Of a DNA stretch of 64,000 nt, positions 54,444-62,636 are shown in pieces. This DNA is from Pseudoduganella lurida (GTDB lineage Bacteria > Pseudomonadota > Gammaproteobacteria > Burkholderiales > Burkholderiaceae_D), in the NCBI RefSeq assembly GCF_007830455.1, contig NZ_VLLB01000006.1, positions 248,001-312,000 on the forward strand, in the 5' to 3' direction. The notes beneath the pieces are model-generated. The model made no database searches and had not been told where the DNA came from. It was given only the letters and a program-made list of their open reading frames with translations. The translations under genes were made by a program, and so were the position numbers. Numbering within the stretch: position 1 is the stretch's first letter; each line of letters starts with the position of its first letter.

Positions 54444-55736
54444 TCAGATCGCGTAGCGCACGACGTTGTCGCTCCATTCGAACGCGGCCATCTCCAGTTC
54501 CACCAGTTCCACGGTGGACACGGCCAGGTCGTGCAGCGCGGGCACGAGCTCGTCTTCCTCGACCCGTTCGATGCATTCGGCGAGCTTGAGCAGTTCGCCG
54601 AAGAAGCCGCCGCGGTACAGCAGCGCATCCGCCACTTCCTCGCTGACGGCGATCTGTCCCAGCAGCTCGGCCATCGGCATCGAGAACAGCGTGTCCATCA
54701 GCGACATGATGCCGACCGTGAAGGCGATATCGGCCACGTGCCGGTGCGCCGGCCGCAGCTTCTGGGCCAGCAGTTCCAGCAGGCGGCCGCGCGTGGTGGC
54801 CAGGGCCAGCAGCGGCGTCTGGCTGGTGCCGCGCTTGCCGGGCTCCGCATACAGCATGATCTGCAGCCAGCGCTGCAGCTGGCGGCGGCCGAGGATCGTC
54901 AGCGCCTGGCCGAGCGAATCGATGCGCTGGCGCGCGCCCACGGCCGGCGTGTTCACCAGCCGCACCAGGTTCAGCGCCAGCGCCGCGTCGCGCTTGATGG
55001 CCCGTTCGATCTCGCTGTTCTCCGCATCGGAGATCACCAGCGTCATCAGCTCCATCAGCGCGAGCTGCGAGGGCGACAGCTTCTTGCCGCTCATGATCAC
55101 GGGGCGCGCGAAATAATAGCCCTGGAAAAAGTCGAAGCCCAGGTCGAGGCCGGTGCGGAACTGGTCCAGCGTCTCGACCTTCTGTGCCACCAGCTTCTTG
55201 CCGTCCCCCTTCAGCCGCGCGGCCAGTGCCACCAGGCCTGCCGGGGCCGCGGTGCCGCTCGCAGGGCCGCGATCGAGGCCCAGCTTCACGTATTCGGCCA
55301 TCGGCAGCAGTGCCTGCAACTGTGCCGCGTCCTCGTGCAGGCCGTCCAGTGCGAAGCGGAAGCCGTGGCCGGCCAGGTCCGTCAGCCGCGCCAGCACGGC
55401 GGGCGAGGCCGGCACCGAGCCGGCAATTTCCAGCACGATGCGTTCGCGCGGCAGGAAGCCGAAGATATCGCTCAGCAGCGCCCCTTCGTCGACATTGACG
55501 AAGCCGGGTCCGTCGTCGATCGCCTTGTCCACGCCCAGTTGCGCGACATGCGCCAGCACGGCCGCGGTGGCCGACAGCGCCGTCGAGTCGAACTGCGCCG
55601 GTCCCACCGGGCCGTTACGGAACAGCAGCTCATAGCCGAACAGACCCTGCTGGCGGTCGAGGATGGGCTGGCGGCCCAGGTAGAACTCGCGCACGCGCTG
55701 GCTGCGCGGGGAATCCTTGGCGGAGAGATCGATCAT
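54444..55736 (-). CDS. EAL-like/HDOD domain signalling protein
   Basis: A 430-aa cytoplasmic protein. The N-terminal part (about 18-220) is an EAL fold in which the hallmark is changed to ELLFR (YELLFRNGPVG), and other catalytic acidic residues appear missing, so c-di-GMP hydrolysis is unlikely. The C-terminal HDOD domain (about 225-420) has LSPSQLALMELMTLV, LVRLVNTPAVG and ALTILGRRQLQRWLQI. This matches YuxH/CdgJ-type proteins involved in motility control. AAGGA precedes the ATG. Confidence 0.9.
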   Translation of the reverse strand: MIDLSAKDSPRSQRVREFYLGRQPILDRQQGLFGYELLFRNGPVGPAQFDSTALSATAAVLAHVAQLGVDKAIDDGPGFVNVDEGALLSDIFGFLPRERIVLEIAGSVPASPAVLARLTDLAGHGFRFALDGLHEDAAQLQALLPMAEYVKLGLDRGPASGTAAPAGLVALAARLKGDGKKLVAQKVETLDQFRTGLDLGFDFFQGYYFARPVIMSGKKLSPSQLALMELMTLVISDAENSEIERAIKRDAALALNLVRLVNTPAVGARQRIDSLGQALTILGRRQLQRWLQIMLYAEPGKRGTSQTPLLALATTRGRLLELLAQKLRPAHRHVADIAFTVGIMSLMDTLFSMPMAELLGQIAVSEEVADALLYRGGFFGELLKLAECIERVEEDELVPALHDLAVSTVELVELEMAAFEWSDNVVRYAI

Positions 55737-56099
55737 GGAAACGTCCTTGTTTTCCGGCTATTTTGGCATTGATCGTCTGTTTAATGGCAGGAAAATATTC
55801 TTTCGCAGCAATCCGTCCACAAACGGCGCACGATATCCGGCCGTGCAGTGCGGGCCATGACAAGATGGTGACTGGTGACGAGGCCGGCGCGGATGCGCCA
55901 GGGAGGAAGGAGTAAGGCGCGGGAGAGAAGTGCAGGAGAGAAGTGCGGAAGACAGGTGCGCGAGAAACGAGGTGAACGCAATGGGAGCGAACTCCACGCC
56001 GGTCGGCACATTGCGGCTCGAAACGCTGACGGAACAGTGGCAAGGTCTTGTCGACCGTTACCTCACCACCGGAATGCTCCAGGAAGCGGCAATACCTGC
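55737..56099. other. intergenic stretch with a doubtful small reading frame
   Basis: These 363 bp between the HDOD and DUF3567 genes are mixed in composition. A direct repeat of GGAGAGAAGTGC occurs at about 55923-55945. A 52-codon frame on the + strand (55981-56139) starts with ATG after GAGGTG and contains LRLETLTEQWQGLVDRYL, but it runs 40 bp into the convergent DUF3567 gene and I know no homologue. No other feature was seen. Confidence 0.4.
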
Positions 56100-56357
56100 T
56101 CAGTGCAGCAGCACCGGCTGGCTCATCAGGGAATCATAGGCGCCCAGGAATTCGTCGATCTCTTCCATCGACGGTTCGTTGGCGATCAGTTCGTTCACAT
56201 CGCGGCGGAAGTTCTGGGCCAGCACGCCGTTGATGAAGATCTCGCGCTTGCCACCCTTGTCGACGATCTCGTAACCGCCGAAACGCAGCGATTCCAGCTC
56301 ACGATCGGGACCGAATTCGACGACGCTGTACTGCTCGCTGTTGTAGATGAGGTTCAT
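56100..56357 (-). CDS. DUF3567 family protein
   Basis: An 85-aa cytoplasmic protein starting MNLIYNSEQYSVVEFGPD. GGYEIVDKGGKREIFINGVLA follows in the family pattern; DUF3567 proteins are found mainly in Betaproteobacteria and have no known function. AAGGAAG precedes the ATG. Confidence 0.88.
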   Translation of the reverse strand: MNLIYNSEQYSVVEFGPDRELESLRFGGYEIVDKGGKREIFINGVLAQNFRRDVNELIANEPSMEEIDEFLGAYDSLMSQPVLLH

Positions 56358-56457
56358 ATCGCTTCCTTCTCTTCAGGGTGCGGAAACCGGTCGGGTTCCG
56401 CGTTCAGTATCGAAGTGGGGCTGTGGCATGCCATTTCAAGAGCCCTGCCGGCAAAGC

Positions 56458-56736
56458 TCAGCGATTGCCGGCGGGCGCCACGACATCGTTACAGAGGGCC
56501 AGCAGCGCATCGTAGGGCGAGGCCGACAACATGGCGCGCAGCTGTCCCACATGGGTGGCATCGGCCAGCGCGATGAAGAGCTGCGCAGGCCGGCGCCGCA
56601 ACAGACGATTCAATGTAACACGCAACACCAGATTTCCCGCGCAGCACAGGCAGCCGGGAGCGATCCGCTCGATCTGGGCAGGCACGGCATCGGCCGCCAG
56701 CGCGCCAGCCGGATCGGCCAGGCCTTCGAGGATCAC
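56458..56736 (-). CDS. CobW-like GTPase fragment or degenerate homologue
   Basis: A small protein with the metal-binding GCLCC motif of CobW/P47K GTPases (ERIAPGCLCCAGNLVLRV) and the following LFIALADATHVGQLRAML. The GTG at 56736 gives 92 aa, but the frame is open upstream to 56916 and encodes IPATLVTGASARDREAAI, where normal CobW proteins have a P-loop; the GxxxxGKT is absent here. No ATG, GTG or TTG starts that longer form; CTG at 56916 or ATT at 56892 would be needed. It follows the NtrX-like regulator directly, so it may be co-transcribed. Confidence 0.6.
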   Translation of the reverse strand: MILEGLADPAGALAADAVPAQIERIAPGCLCCAGNLVLRVTLNRLLRRRPAQLFIALADATHVGQLRAMLSASPYDALLALCNDVVAPAGNR

Positions 56737-56923
56737 CGCGACCAGCGGCGGGGCGGAAGAAAAAGAAGGGGAAGGAGACGGGGACGGCTCGGCCCCGGCA
56801 GGCAGGCCAGGTGCGCCGGTCCCGGCCAGGCGCGCCGCGATCGCCGCTTCGCGATCGCGCGCGCTGGCGCCCGTGACCAGGGTGGCGGGAATGCGGGGCT
56901 GGGCGGGCGGGTTCAGGAAACGC

Positions 56924-57643
56924 TCAGGCCTGCTGGTTCTTCTTGGCCAGCTTGCCCGGCTCGACGCCGAGCTGCTTCAGCTTGCGGTACAGGTGGGTGC
57001 GTTCCAGCCCGGTCTTTTCGGCCACGCGTGTCATGCTGCCGCCCTCCCGCCCAAGGTGGTGCTCGAAGTACATGCGTTCGAACGCATCGCGCGCCTCGCG
57101 CAGCGGCAGGTCGAAGGACAGGCTGAACATGTGGCCTTCGCCACTGCCCCGCGCCACCGCGATGCCATGCGCGCCCTGCGGCGGCAGCGGCTGCGCGCCG
57201 AAGCTGGGCGGTGCGGCCTCTTCCGCCGGCGGCAGCGCGGCCGGACGGGGTGCCAGCACGGGCGCCCGCACCACTTCCTGGCCACGCGCCAGGCCGGCCT
57301 GGACCGCCTTGAGCAGTTTCTGCATCGCGATCGGCTTTTCCAGGAAATTGAGCGCGCCGATGCGCGTGGCCTCGACGGCCGTATCGATCGTGGCGTGGCC
57401 GGACATCATGATCACCGGCATGGTCAGCAGGCCGTCGCGCTGCCATTCCTTCAGCAGCGTGACGCCGTCCGTATCCGGCATCCAGATGTCGAGCAGGACC
57501 AGGTCGGGTGCGCCCGTGGCGCGCGCCTGGCGTGCCTGCTGGGCGTTTTCCGCCAGCGTCACCGCATGCCCCTCGTCGCCCAGGATCTCCGACAGCAGCT
57601 CCCGGATACCCATTTCATCATCAACTACGAGAATGTTTGCCAT
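56924..57643 (-). CDS. NtrX-like response regulator without AAA+ domain
   Basis: A 239-aa regulator. The receiver domain (about 3-120) has VVDDEMG, phospho-acceptor D52 in LVLLDIWMPDTDG and K103-type FLEKPIAM. A Pro/Ala linker follows (about 125-165), then a C-terminal Fis-type helix-turn-helix (about 195-230: EHHLGREGGSMTRVAEKTGL, THLYRKLKQLGV). The sigma54-activating AAA+ module of NtrX/NtrC is missing. It lies 151 bp downstream of its likely kinase. AGGGA precedes the ATG. Confidence 0.88.
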   Translation of the reverse strand: MANILVVDDEMGIRELLSEILGDEGHAVTLAENAQQARQARATGAPDLVLLDIWMPDTDGVTLLKEWQRDGLLTMPVIMMSGHATIDTAVEATRIGALNFLEKPIAMQKLLKAVQAGLARGQEVVRAPVLAPRPAALPPAEEAAPPSFGAQPLPPQGAHGIAVARGSGEGHMFSLSFDLPLREARDAFERMYFEHHLGREGGSMTRVAEKTGLERTHLYRKLKQLGVEPGKLAKKNQQA

Positions 57644-57794
57644 CTATCCCTGCCCTTGAGTTCTTGTCGTATGCATTCTTTTTGTGTGCATTCTCATGCC
57701 TGCGGCCCATGCCGGCGGATCCGGCCGCTGCGAATCGTGCGCGCCATTCTGCGCTTCGCCTGCCCTGCCAGCAGATTCTATTAGCCCTTCGACA

Positions 57795-60089
57795 TTATGC
57801 CAACTGCACCGGTGCCAACTTTAACAGCAAAATCAGTACCGAAGCGCCAGAACCGTCGGCATGGTTCTGGATATCGATGCGGCCACCGTGTTCGTCGATG
57901 ATCTTCTTCACCATCGCCAGCCCCAGTCCGGTGCCGCGCACCTTCGAGGTCACGTACGGCTCGAAGGCGCGGGCCAGGATTTTCGGTGCGAAGCCCGGGC
58001 CATTGTCGGAGATCGCCAGGCGCACGGCAATGCGCGTGCCGCCGTCCGCGCTCTGGTAATGGATCGCTTCCGTGATCACGTCGATGCGCGGGGCCGGGCG
58101 CGCATCGGCGTCCGGCAGGTCGGCCAGCGCATCCTGGGCATTCTGCAGCAGGTTGTGGATCACCTGGCGCAGCTGGGTGGGGTCGCCCATCACCATCGGC
58201 AGGTAGGGCGCCAGCTGCGGGCGGATGATGTCGTGGCCGTCGCCGGCCACGTACAGGTGCAGGATCTCCTCGACGAGGGAATTGAGGTCCAGCGATTCGA
58301 GCTGAGCCGGTGGCGTGCGCGCGTAGTCGCGGAAGTCGTCGACCATGCGCTTCATCGCGGCGACCTGGTTGACGATCGTGCCGGCGCTCTTGTTGAGCAG
58401 CTCCAGGTCGGTGCCGCCCAGCTTGTTCTCCAGCTTCATCTGCAGGCGCTCGGCGGACAGCTGGATCGGCGTGAGGGGGTTCTTGATCTCGTGCGCCAGG
58501 CGGCGCGCCACTTCGCCCCAGGCGATCGAGCGCTGCGCCGAGATCACGTCCGTGATGTCGTCGAACACCACGATGTAGCCGCCGCCACCGCCTTCCAGCG
58601 GCAGGCGCGAACCGCGCGTGAGCAGGATCAGCGCGTTGTCGTCCGGGCTGGTGGTGGGCCGCGAGATCTCGATCTGCCGCTGCCAGTGCAGGTGCTGCAG
58701 GTTGCGGCCGGCGGCCGACTGGGCGCTCTGGGCCGAGAACGCCGCGATCACGGCGCCGGCGAATTCCTGCATGCCTTCCACGTCCACCAGCGGCCGGCCG
58801 GTCAGCGTCACGCCCGCCTTCTGCAGGATGCGTTCGACGGACTCGTTGCAGGTGACGACGCGGAAGTCGGCATCGAGCACCATCACGCCGGCCGACATAT
58901 TGGCCAGCACGGATTCCAGGTGGGCCTTGGCGTTCTGCAGCGCGATGCGGTTGCGCTCGACGGCGCTGCGCGCTTCGGACAGCTGGCGCGTCATCGTGTT
59001 GAAGCTTTGCGTGAGCGTGCCCAGTTCGTCGGAACTGGCGACGATCGGGCGTGGCGACAGGTCGCCGCCGGCCACCGCGCGCGTGCCTTCGGCCAGCAGC
59101 AGCAGCGGCTGCGCCAGGTCATTGGCGATCAGGAAGGCGGCCGCAATGGCGCCGAACACGGCCAGCAGCAGGGTCAGCGTCAGGGTCACGATGTACATCT
59201 GGCGCAGGCCGTCGCGCGCCACGTCGCGCTGCTTGTATTCGCTGTAGGCGGTGCGCAGCGTTTCGCCATCGGCCGCCAGGCGCGACGGCACGGCCTGCAG
59301 CACCTGCAGGTAGCGCGGCGCGAAACGGCCGCCCGACGGCTGCACCGGGTCCGGCACGGGGATCAGCACGCGCAGGCGCAGCTGGCTGCCGGGATCGGGC
59401 GGCACGGGCGGACCGTTCGGGTCGCGCAGTTCGCCGCCGCCTTCCGGCGCCGCATACGGCGGTTCGGCCTGGGCGCGCGCCATGATGGCGGCGGTGGGCA
59501 GGTCGCCCGCCAGGTTGATGCGGCGCTCGCCCAGCGCCGAGACGATCAGGCCGCCGCGGTTGTCGACGATGACGGCGCTCTGCGTGCCGGGATGCTCGCG
59601 GACGAAGCGGGCCAGCGTGGCCGGCGCCGCGTAGAACGGCTGCGTGGCCAGTTCGTCGGCGGTGCGCTGCGCATCGCCTTTCAGTTCGGCCAGCGACGCA
59701 TCGAGCGCGGAACGGCCCAGGTCCAGGCCCGCTTCCAGCGCCTCTTCGACGCGCACGTTGAACCACGAGTCGATCGAGTGCGAGACGAACTGCACGGAGA
59801 CGAGGAAGATCACGAGGCCGGGCAGCACGCCGATGGCGGCGAACAGCATCACCAGCCGCGTCATCAGCCGCGAGCCGAACTTGCCGCTCTTGTAGCGCGA
59901 ATACAGGCGGAACAGCGACACGCCCACCAGGATCAGCAGCGCCACGGCCACGGCGGCGTTCAGCCCCAGCAGCCAGGAATAATAGCGTTCGATGAAGCCG
60001 GAATTGTTGGAGGCGGAGGCCAGCAGGAACAGCAGGATGCTGCAGACGGCACCCGCCACGACGAACAGATACCGCAAGGCCTGGGTCAC
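57795..60089 (-). CDS. NtrY-like sensor histidine kinase
   Basis: A 764-aa membrane kinase. Two N-terminal spans lie near 10-30 and 42-65, a third near 85-105, then an extracytoplasmic region of about 180 residues and another span (LTLTLLLAVFGAIAAAFLIA) before HAMP (about 310-365). A PAS domain follows (about 380-490). HisKA has H533 in VARRLAHEIKNPLTPIQL, and the ATPase domain carries DNGPGFAPK and GTGLGLAMVKKI. The start is GTG, directly after the TAA of the DUF4390 gene. The pair is NtrYX-like and may control nitrogen or respiratory genes. Confidence 0.92.
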   Translation of the reverse strand: MTQALRYLFVVAGAVCSILLFLLASASNNSGFIERYYSWLLGLNAAVAVALLILVGVSLFRLYSRYKSGKFGSRLMTRLVMLFAAIGVLPGLVIFLVSVQFVSHSIDSWFNVRVEEALEAGLDLGRSALDASLAELKGDAQRTADELATQPFYAAPATLARFVREHPGTQSAVIVDNRGGLIVSALGERRINLAGDLPTAAIMARAQAEPPYAAPEGGGELRDPNGPPVPPDPGSQLRLRVLIPVPDPVQPSGGRFAPRYLQVLQAVPSRLAADGETLRTAYSEYKQRDVARDGLRQMYIVTLTLTLLLAVFGAIAAAFLIANDLAQPLLLLAEGTRAVAGGDLSPRPIVASSDELGTLTQSFNTMTRQLSEARSAVERNRIALQNAKAHLESVLANMSAGVMVLDADFRVVTCNESVERILQKAGVTLTGRPLVDVEGMQEFAGAVIAAFSAQSAQSAAGRNLQHLHWQRQIEISRPTTSPDDNALILLTRGSRLPLEGGGGGYIVVFDDITDVISAQRSIAWGEVARRLAHEIKNPLTPIQLSAERLQMKLENKLGGTDLELLNKSAGTIVNQVAAMKRMVDDFRDYARTPPAQLESLDLNSLVEEILHLYVAGDGHDIIRPQLAPYLPMVMGDPTQLRQVIHNLLQNAQDALADLPDADARPAPRIDVITEAIHYQSADGGTRIAVRLAISDNGPGFAPKILARAFEPYVTSKVRGTGLGLAMVKKIIDEHGGRIDIQNHADGSGASVLILLLKLAPVQLA

Positions 60090-60659
60090 TTACTCCGCCC
60101 TGTACTGGAAGGTTCTCTTCTGGGACGCCAGCGTCCAGTCACGGTTGTTCAGGGCGTTCACCTGGATCGGCTTGGGCAGGTAGTCGCGGTCCATGCCCAT
60201 GCTGAGGGTCACGTTGTACGTTTCCCCCACCTTCAGCACGCCGCGTGCCGCCACGACCCAGCGGGTGGGCCGGCGGATGAAGAACAGCGCATCGTCGAGC
60301 GACTCGAAGGTCTGCTGCACGCTGCCCACGATCTTCACGTGGTACTGGCGCGTGAGCACGTCGTAGTACAGGCGGTAGGTGCGGCGCGCGGTCACGGCCT
60401 TTTCGTCGAACCAGTACCAGCGCGGCCGGGTGAAGGTGATTTCGGTGGTGAACGACACGGGCACGCCGTACTGCAGCGCATCCTCGAGGCCATGACTGAG
60501 GTCGAATGCGTAGCTGGCCTTCAGCCGGTAGCCCTCTTCGGCGGCTTCGATGCGGGGATCGGTGATCTCCACGACCCCTTCGGCGGCACGCACAGCCTGC
60601 GGCAATGCGCAGGCCAGCATCAGCAGCAGGCAGAAAAGTCGAACAAATCGGAAGGTCAC
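60090..60659 (-). CDS. DUF4390 domain protein
   Basis: A 189-aa exported protein from GTG at 60659. A signal peptide (FRFVRLFCLLLMLACALP) ends near AVRAAEG. The mature part has LSHGLEDALQYGVPVSF, RPRWYWFDEKAV and RLYYDVLTRQYHV, the DUF4390 pattern. In Betaproteobacteria it is regularly placed between rsmB and an NtrY-like kinase, as here. The start is uncertain: TTG at 60707 would add 16 residues. Function unknown. Confidence 0.85.
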   Translation of the reverse strand: MTFRFVRLFCLLLMLACALPQAVRAAEGVVEITDPRIEAAEEGYRLKASYAFDLSHGLEDALQYGVPVSFTTEITFTRPRWYWFDEKAVTARRTYRLYYDVLTRQYHVKIVGSVQQTFESLDDALFFIRRPTRWVVAARGVLKVGETYNVTLSMGMDRDYLPKPIQVNALNNRDWTLASQKRTFQYRAE

Positions 60660-60725
60660 GTGCGCTATCGTCGGTGGTAAAGGAGCCTTGTTCCAGGGGC
60701 CAAACAAGCCAGGTGAGGCGACGTT

Positions 60726-62429
60726 CTACGCATCCTTCTGGAACAACGCATAGAACAGGCCGTCGTGATCCTGTTCGGCACCGCCCACGGGCAGTAGCTG
60801 ACCGGGCGCATCGATTCGCGTGGCGCGATTGCGCACCGCGAAAGCGGCCGCCTGCGCCTCGGATTCCTGCGGCCACAACGAACATGTCACGAACAGCAAT
60901 TTACCATTGGGCCGCAGCATCTGCCAAAGATTGTCGAGAATTTGCCCGGAAAGTGTTGCAAGTTGGAGCGCGTCGCCCTTGCGCCGCAGCCAGCGGATAT
61001 CCGGGTGGCGGCGCACGATGCCGGAGGCCGTGCACGGCACGTCGGCCAGGATGCGATCGAACGGTTCGCCGTCCCACCATTCGCGGCCCTGCGCCTGCGC
61101 GGCCTGCAGCTCGGCGGACAGGCCCAGGCGCTCGAGGTTCTCGCGCACGCGGGTCAGGCGCTGCGGGTCCGCATCGAGCGCGGTCAGCGCCACGTCGGCC
61201 AGTTCCAGGATGTGGCCCGTCTTGCCGCCCGGCGCCGCGCACGCATCCAGCACTCGCATGCCGTCCTGGACATCGAGGAGCTGCGCGGCCAGCTGGGCGC
61301 CGGCATCCTGCACCGAGACGTCGCCTTCGTCGAAACCAGGGATCAGGTGCACACCCACCGGCTTGTCGAGCCGCACCGCCTGCTCGCCGATGCGGCGCGC
61401 GCCGATGCCGGCCTCGGCCAGCCGCACCAGGTAATCCTCGACCGTCACGCGCCGCGCATTGACGCGCAGCGTGAGCGGCGGCGCCTGGTTGCCGGCCGTG
61501 AGCACGGCTTCCCATTGGGTCGGGAAGGCGGTGATGGCCGCATCGATCCACCATTGCGGGTAGTTCCAGCGTGCCACCGGCTGGGCCAGCACGGCGGCCA
61601 GCAGCGTTTCGCGTTCGCGAAGGAAGCGGCGCAGCAGCGCATTGACCATGCCCTTGGCGCGCGCCGTGTCGGGATGGGCGCCGGCCGCCGTCACGGCCTG
61701 GTCGACGACGGTGAACGCTTCGTACGGTGCCGGGCCCTCGTCGCTCGCCTGCATCAGCGGCAGTGCGCAGGCCAGCAGGCCGGCCACCAGCGGATCCGGC
61801 GCTTTTGGCGCCATCTCGGCCACCAGCGCATCGCTGCGGCCCAGCTGGCGCATGGCGCGGTAGGCGATGTCCTGGATCGCGCCGCGCGCCTGCGGCGACG
61901 GGGCGTTCACGCCGGCCAGCGCCTGCGGCAGCGCCATGCCGCCGCGTACCTGCAGCACGGCGGCGGCCGCGCCCAGCAGCGCGAAGGCCAGCGAATCGCT
62001 CTTCAGTTCGGCCTGGAACTCGGTCTGTACACGGGGTTTCAGGTCGCGGTGATGGCTGGCGCGCAGGCCGCCCGAGTCGCTGCGGGGCGGTGCGAACGAT
62101 GGCGCCTTCGACGGGCCGGACGATGTGTTCCGGGCCTTGTGGACGCGCGGCGCGGCCGTTTCCCATGGGCTCGGCGCCGGGGCCGATGGTGCTGCGGTTT
62201 GTGCCGCAGCCGGCACCTTTCCGGCGGGTTGCAACGCCGGCTTCACGGCGGGCTTATCGGCTGGCTTATCGGCTGGCTTGCTGGCCGGCTTGTTGGCCGC
62301 CGCCTTGCCGGCTTCGGACCGGGGCCGCCCGCCGGGGGGCACGGCGGGCCTGGATCCCATGCCGGCGCCGGCCTTCTTCGTGGCCGGGGCTGGCTTGGAC
62401 TTCAGACTCAGCGTCGGACGCTTGCTCAT
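60726..62429 (-). CDS. rsmB: 16S rRNA (cytosine-967-C5)-methyltransferase RsmB
   Basis: A 567-aa SAM-dependent methyltransferase. From about 140 a NusB-like N-terminal domain is followed by the catalytic domain (about 330-567). It contains VLDACAAPGGKTGHILE for SAM, ILADVPCTASGIVRRHPD and LFVTCSLWPQE with the two catalytic cysteines. The first ~130 residues are a low-complexity Lys/Pro/Ala extension (with KPADKPADKPA) beyond the usual ~430 aa. The start is ATG at 62429; the open frame beyond it is only antisense to argS. Confidence 0.94.
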   Translation of the reverse strand: MSKRPTLSLKSKPAPATKKAGAGMGSRPAVPPGGRPRSEAGKAAANKPASKPADKPADKPAVKPALQPAGKVPAAAQTAAPSAPAPSPWETAAPRVHKARNTSSGPSKAPSFAPPRSDSGGLRASHHRDLKPRVQTEFQAELKSDSLAFALLGAAAAVLQVRGGMALPQALAGVNAPSPQARGAIQDIAYRAMRQLGRSDALVAEMAPKAPDPLVAGLLACALPLMQASDEGPAPYEAFTVVDQAVTAAGAHPDTARAKGMVNALLRRFLRERETLLAAVLAQPVARWNYPQWWIDAAITAFPTQWEAVLTAGNQAPPLTLRVNARRVTVEDYLVRLAEAGIGARRIGEQAVRLDKPVGVHLIPGFDEGDVSVQDAGAQLAAQLLDVQDGMRVLDACAAPGGKTGHILELADVALTALDADPQRLTRVRENLERLGLSAELQAAQAQGREWWDGEPFDRILADVPCTASGIVRRHPDIRWLRRKGDALQLATLSGQILDNLWQMLRPNGKLLFVTCSLWPQESEAQAAAFAVRNRATRIDAPGQLLPVGGAEQDHDGLFYALFQKDA

Positions 62430-62636
62430 CGTGTTCTTTCGTGGTGCATGGGAAGGGCAGGATTGTAGCAGCGGGCAGCCCGGGCCCACTCCCGGCACGC
62501 CCGCAGCCCGGCCCGCCGCCCTCCTGCCGCCGGGCGCAAACCGGTATAATGTCCGATCTTCCGGCGCACGCGCGTGCGTCCCGCAGTCCTCTTTTTTAGC
62601 TGTCAACCCGCTGTCAACCTTTCGTTCCGACCGACC

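Noticed and set aside
55981..56139. 52-codon small gene
   Set aside because: It has a possible ribosome site but overlaps the convergent DUF3567 gene by 40 bp and has no known relative; kept only as a note in the intergenic entry.
57861..60680. 939-codon + strand frame opposite the NtrY-like kinase and DUF4390 genes
   Set aside because: Antisense shadow of two clear genes.
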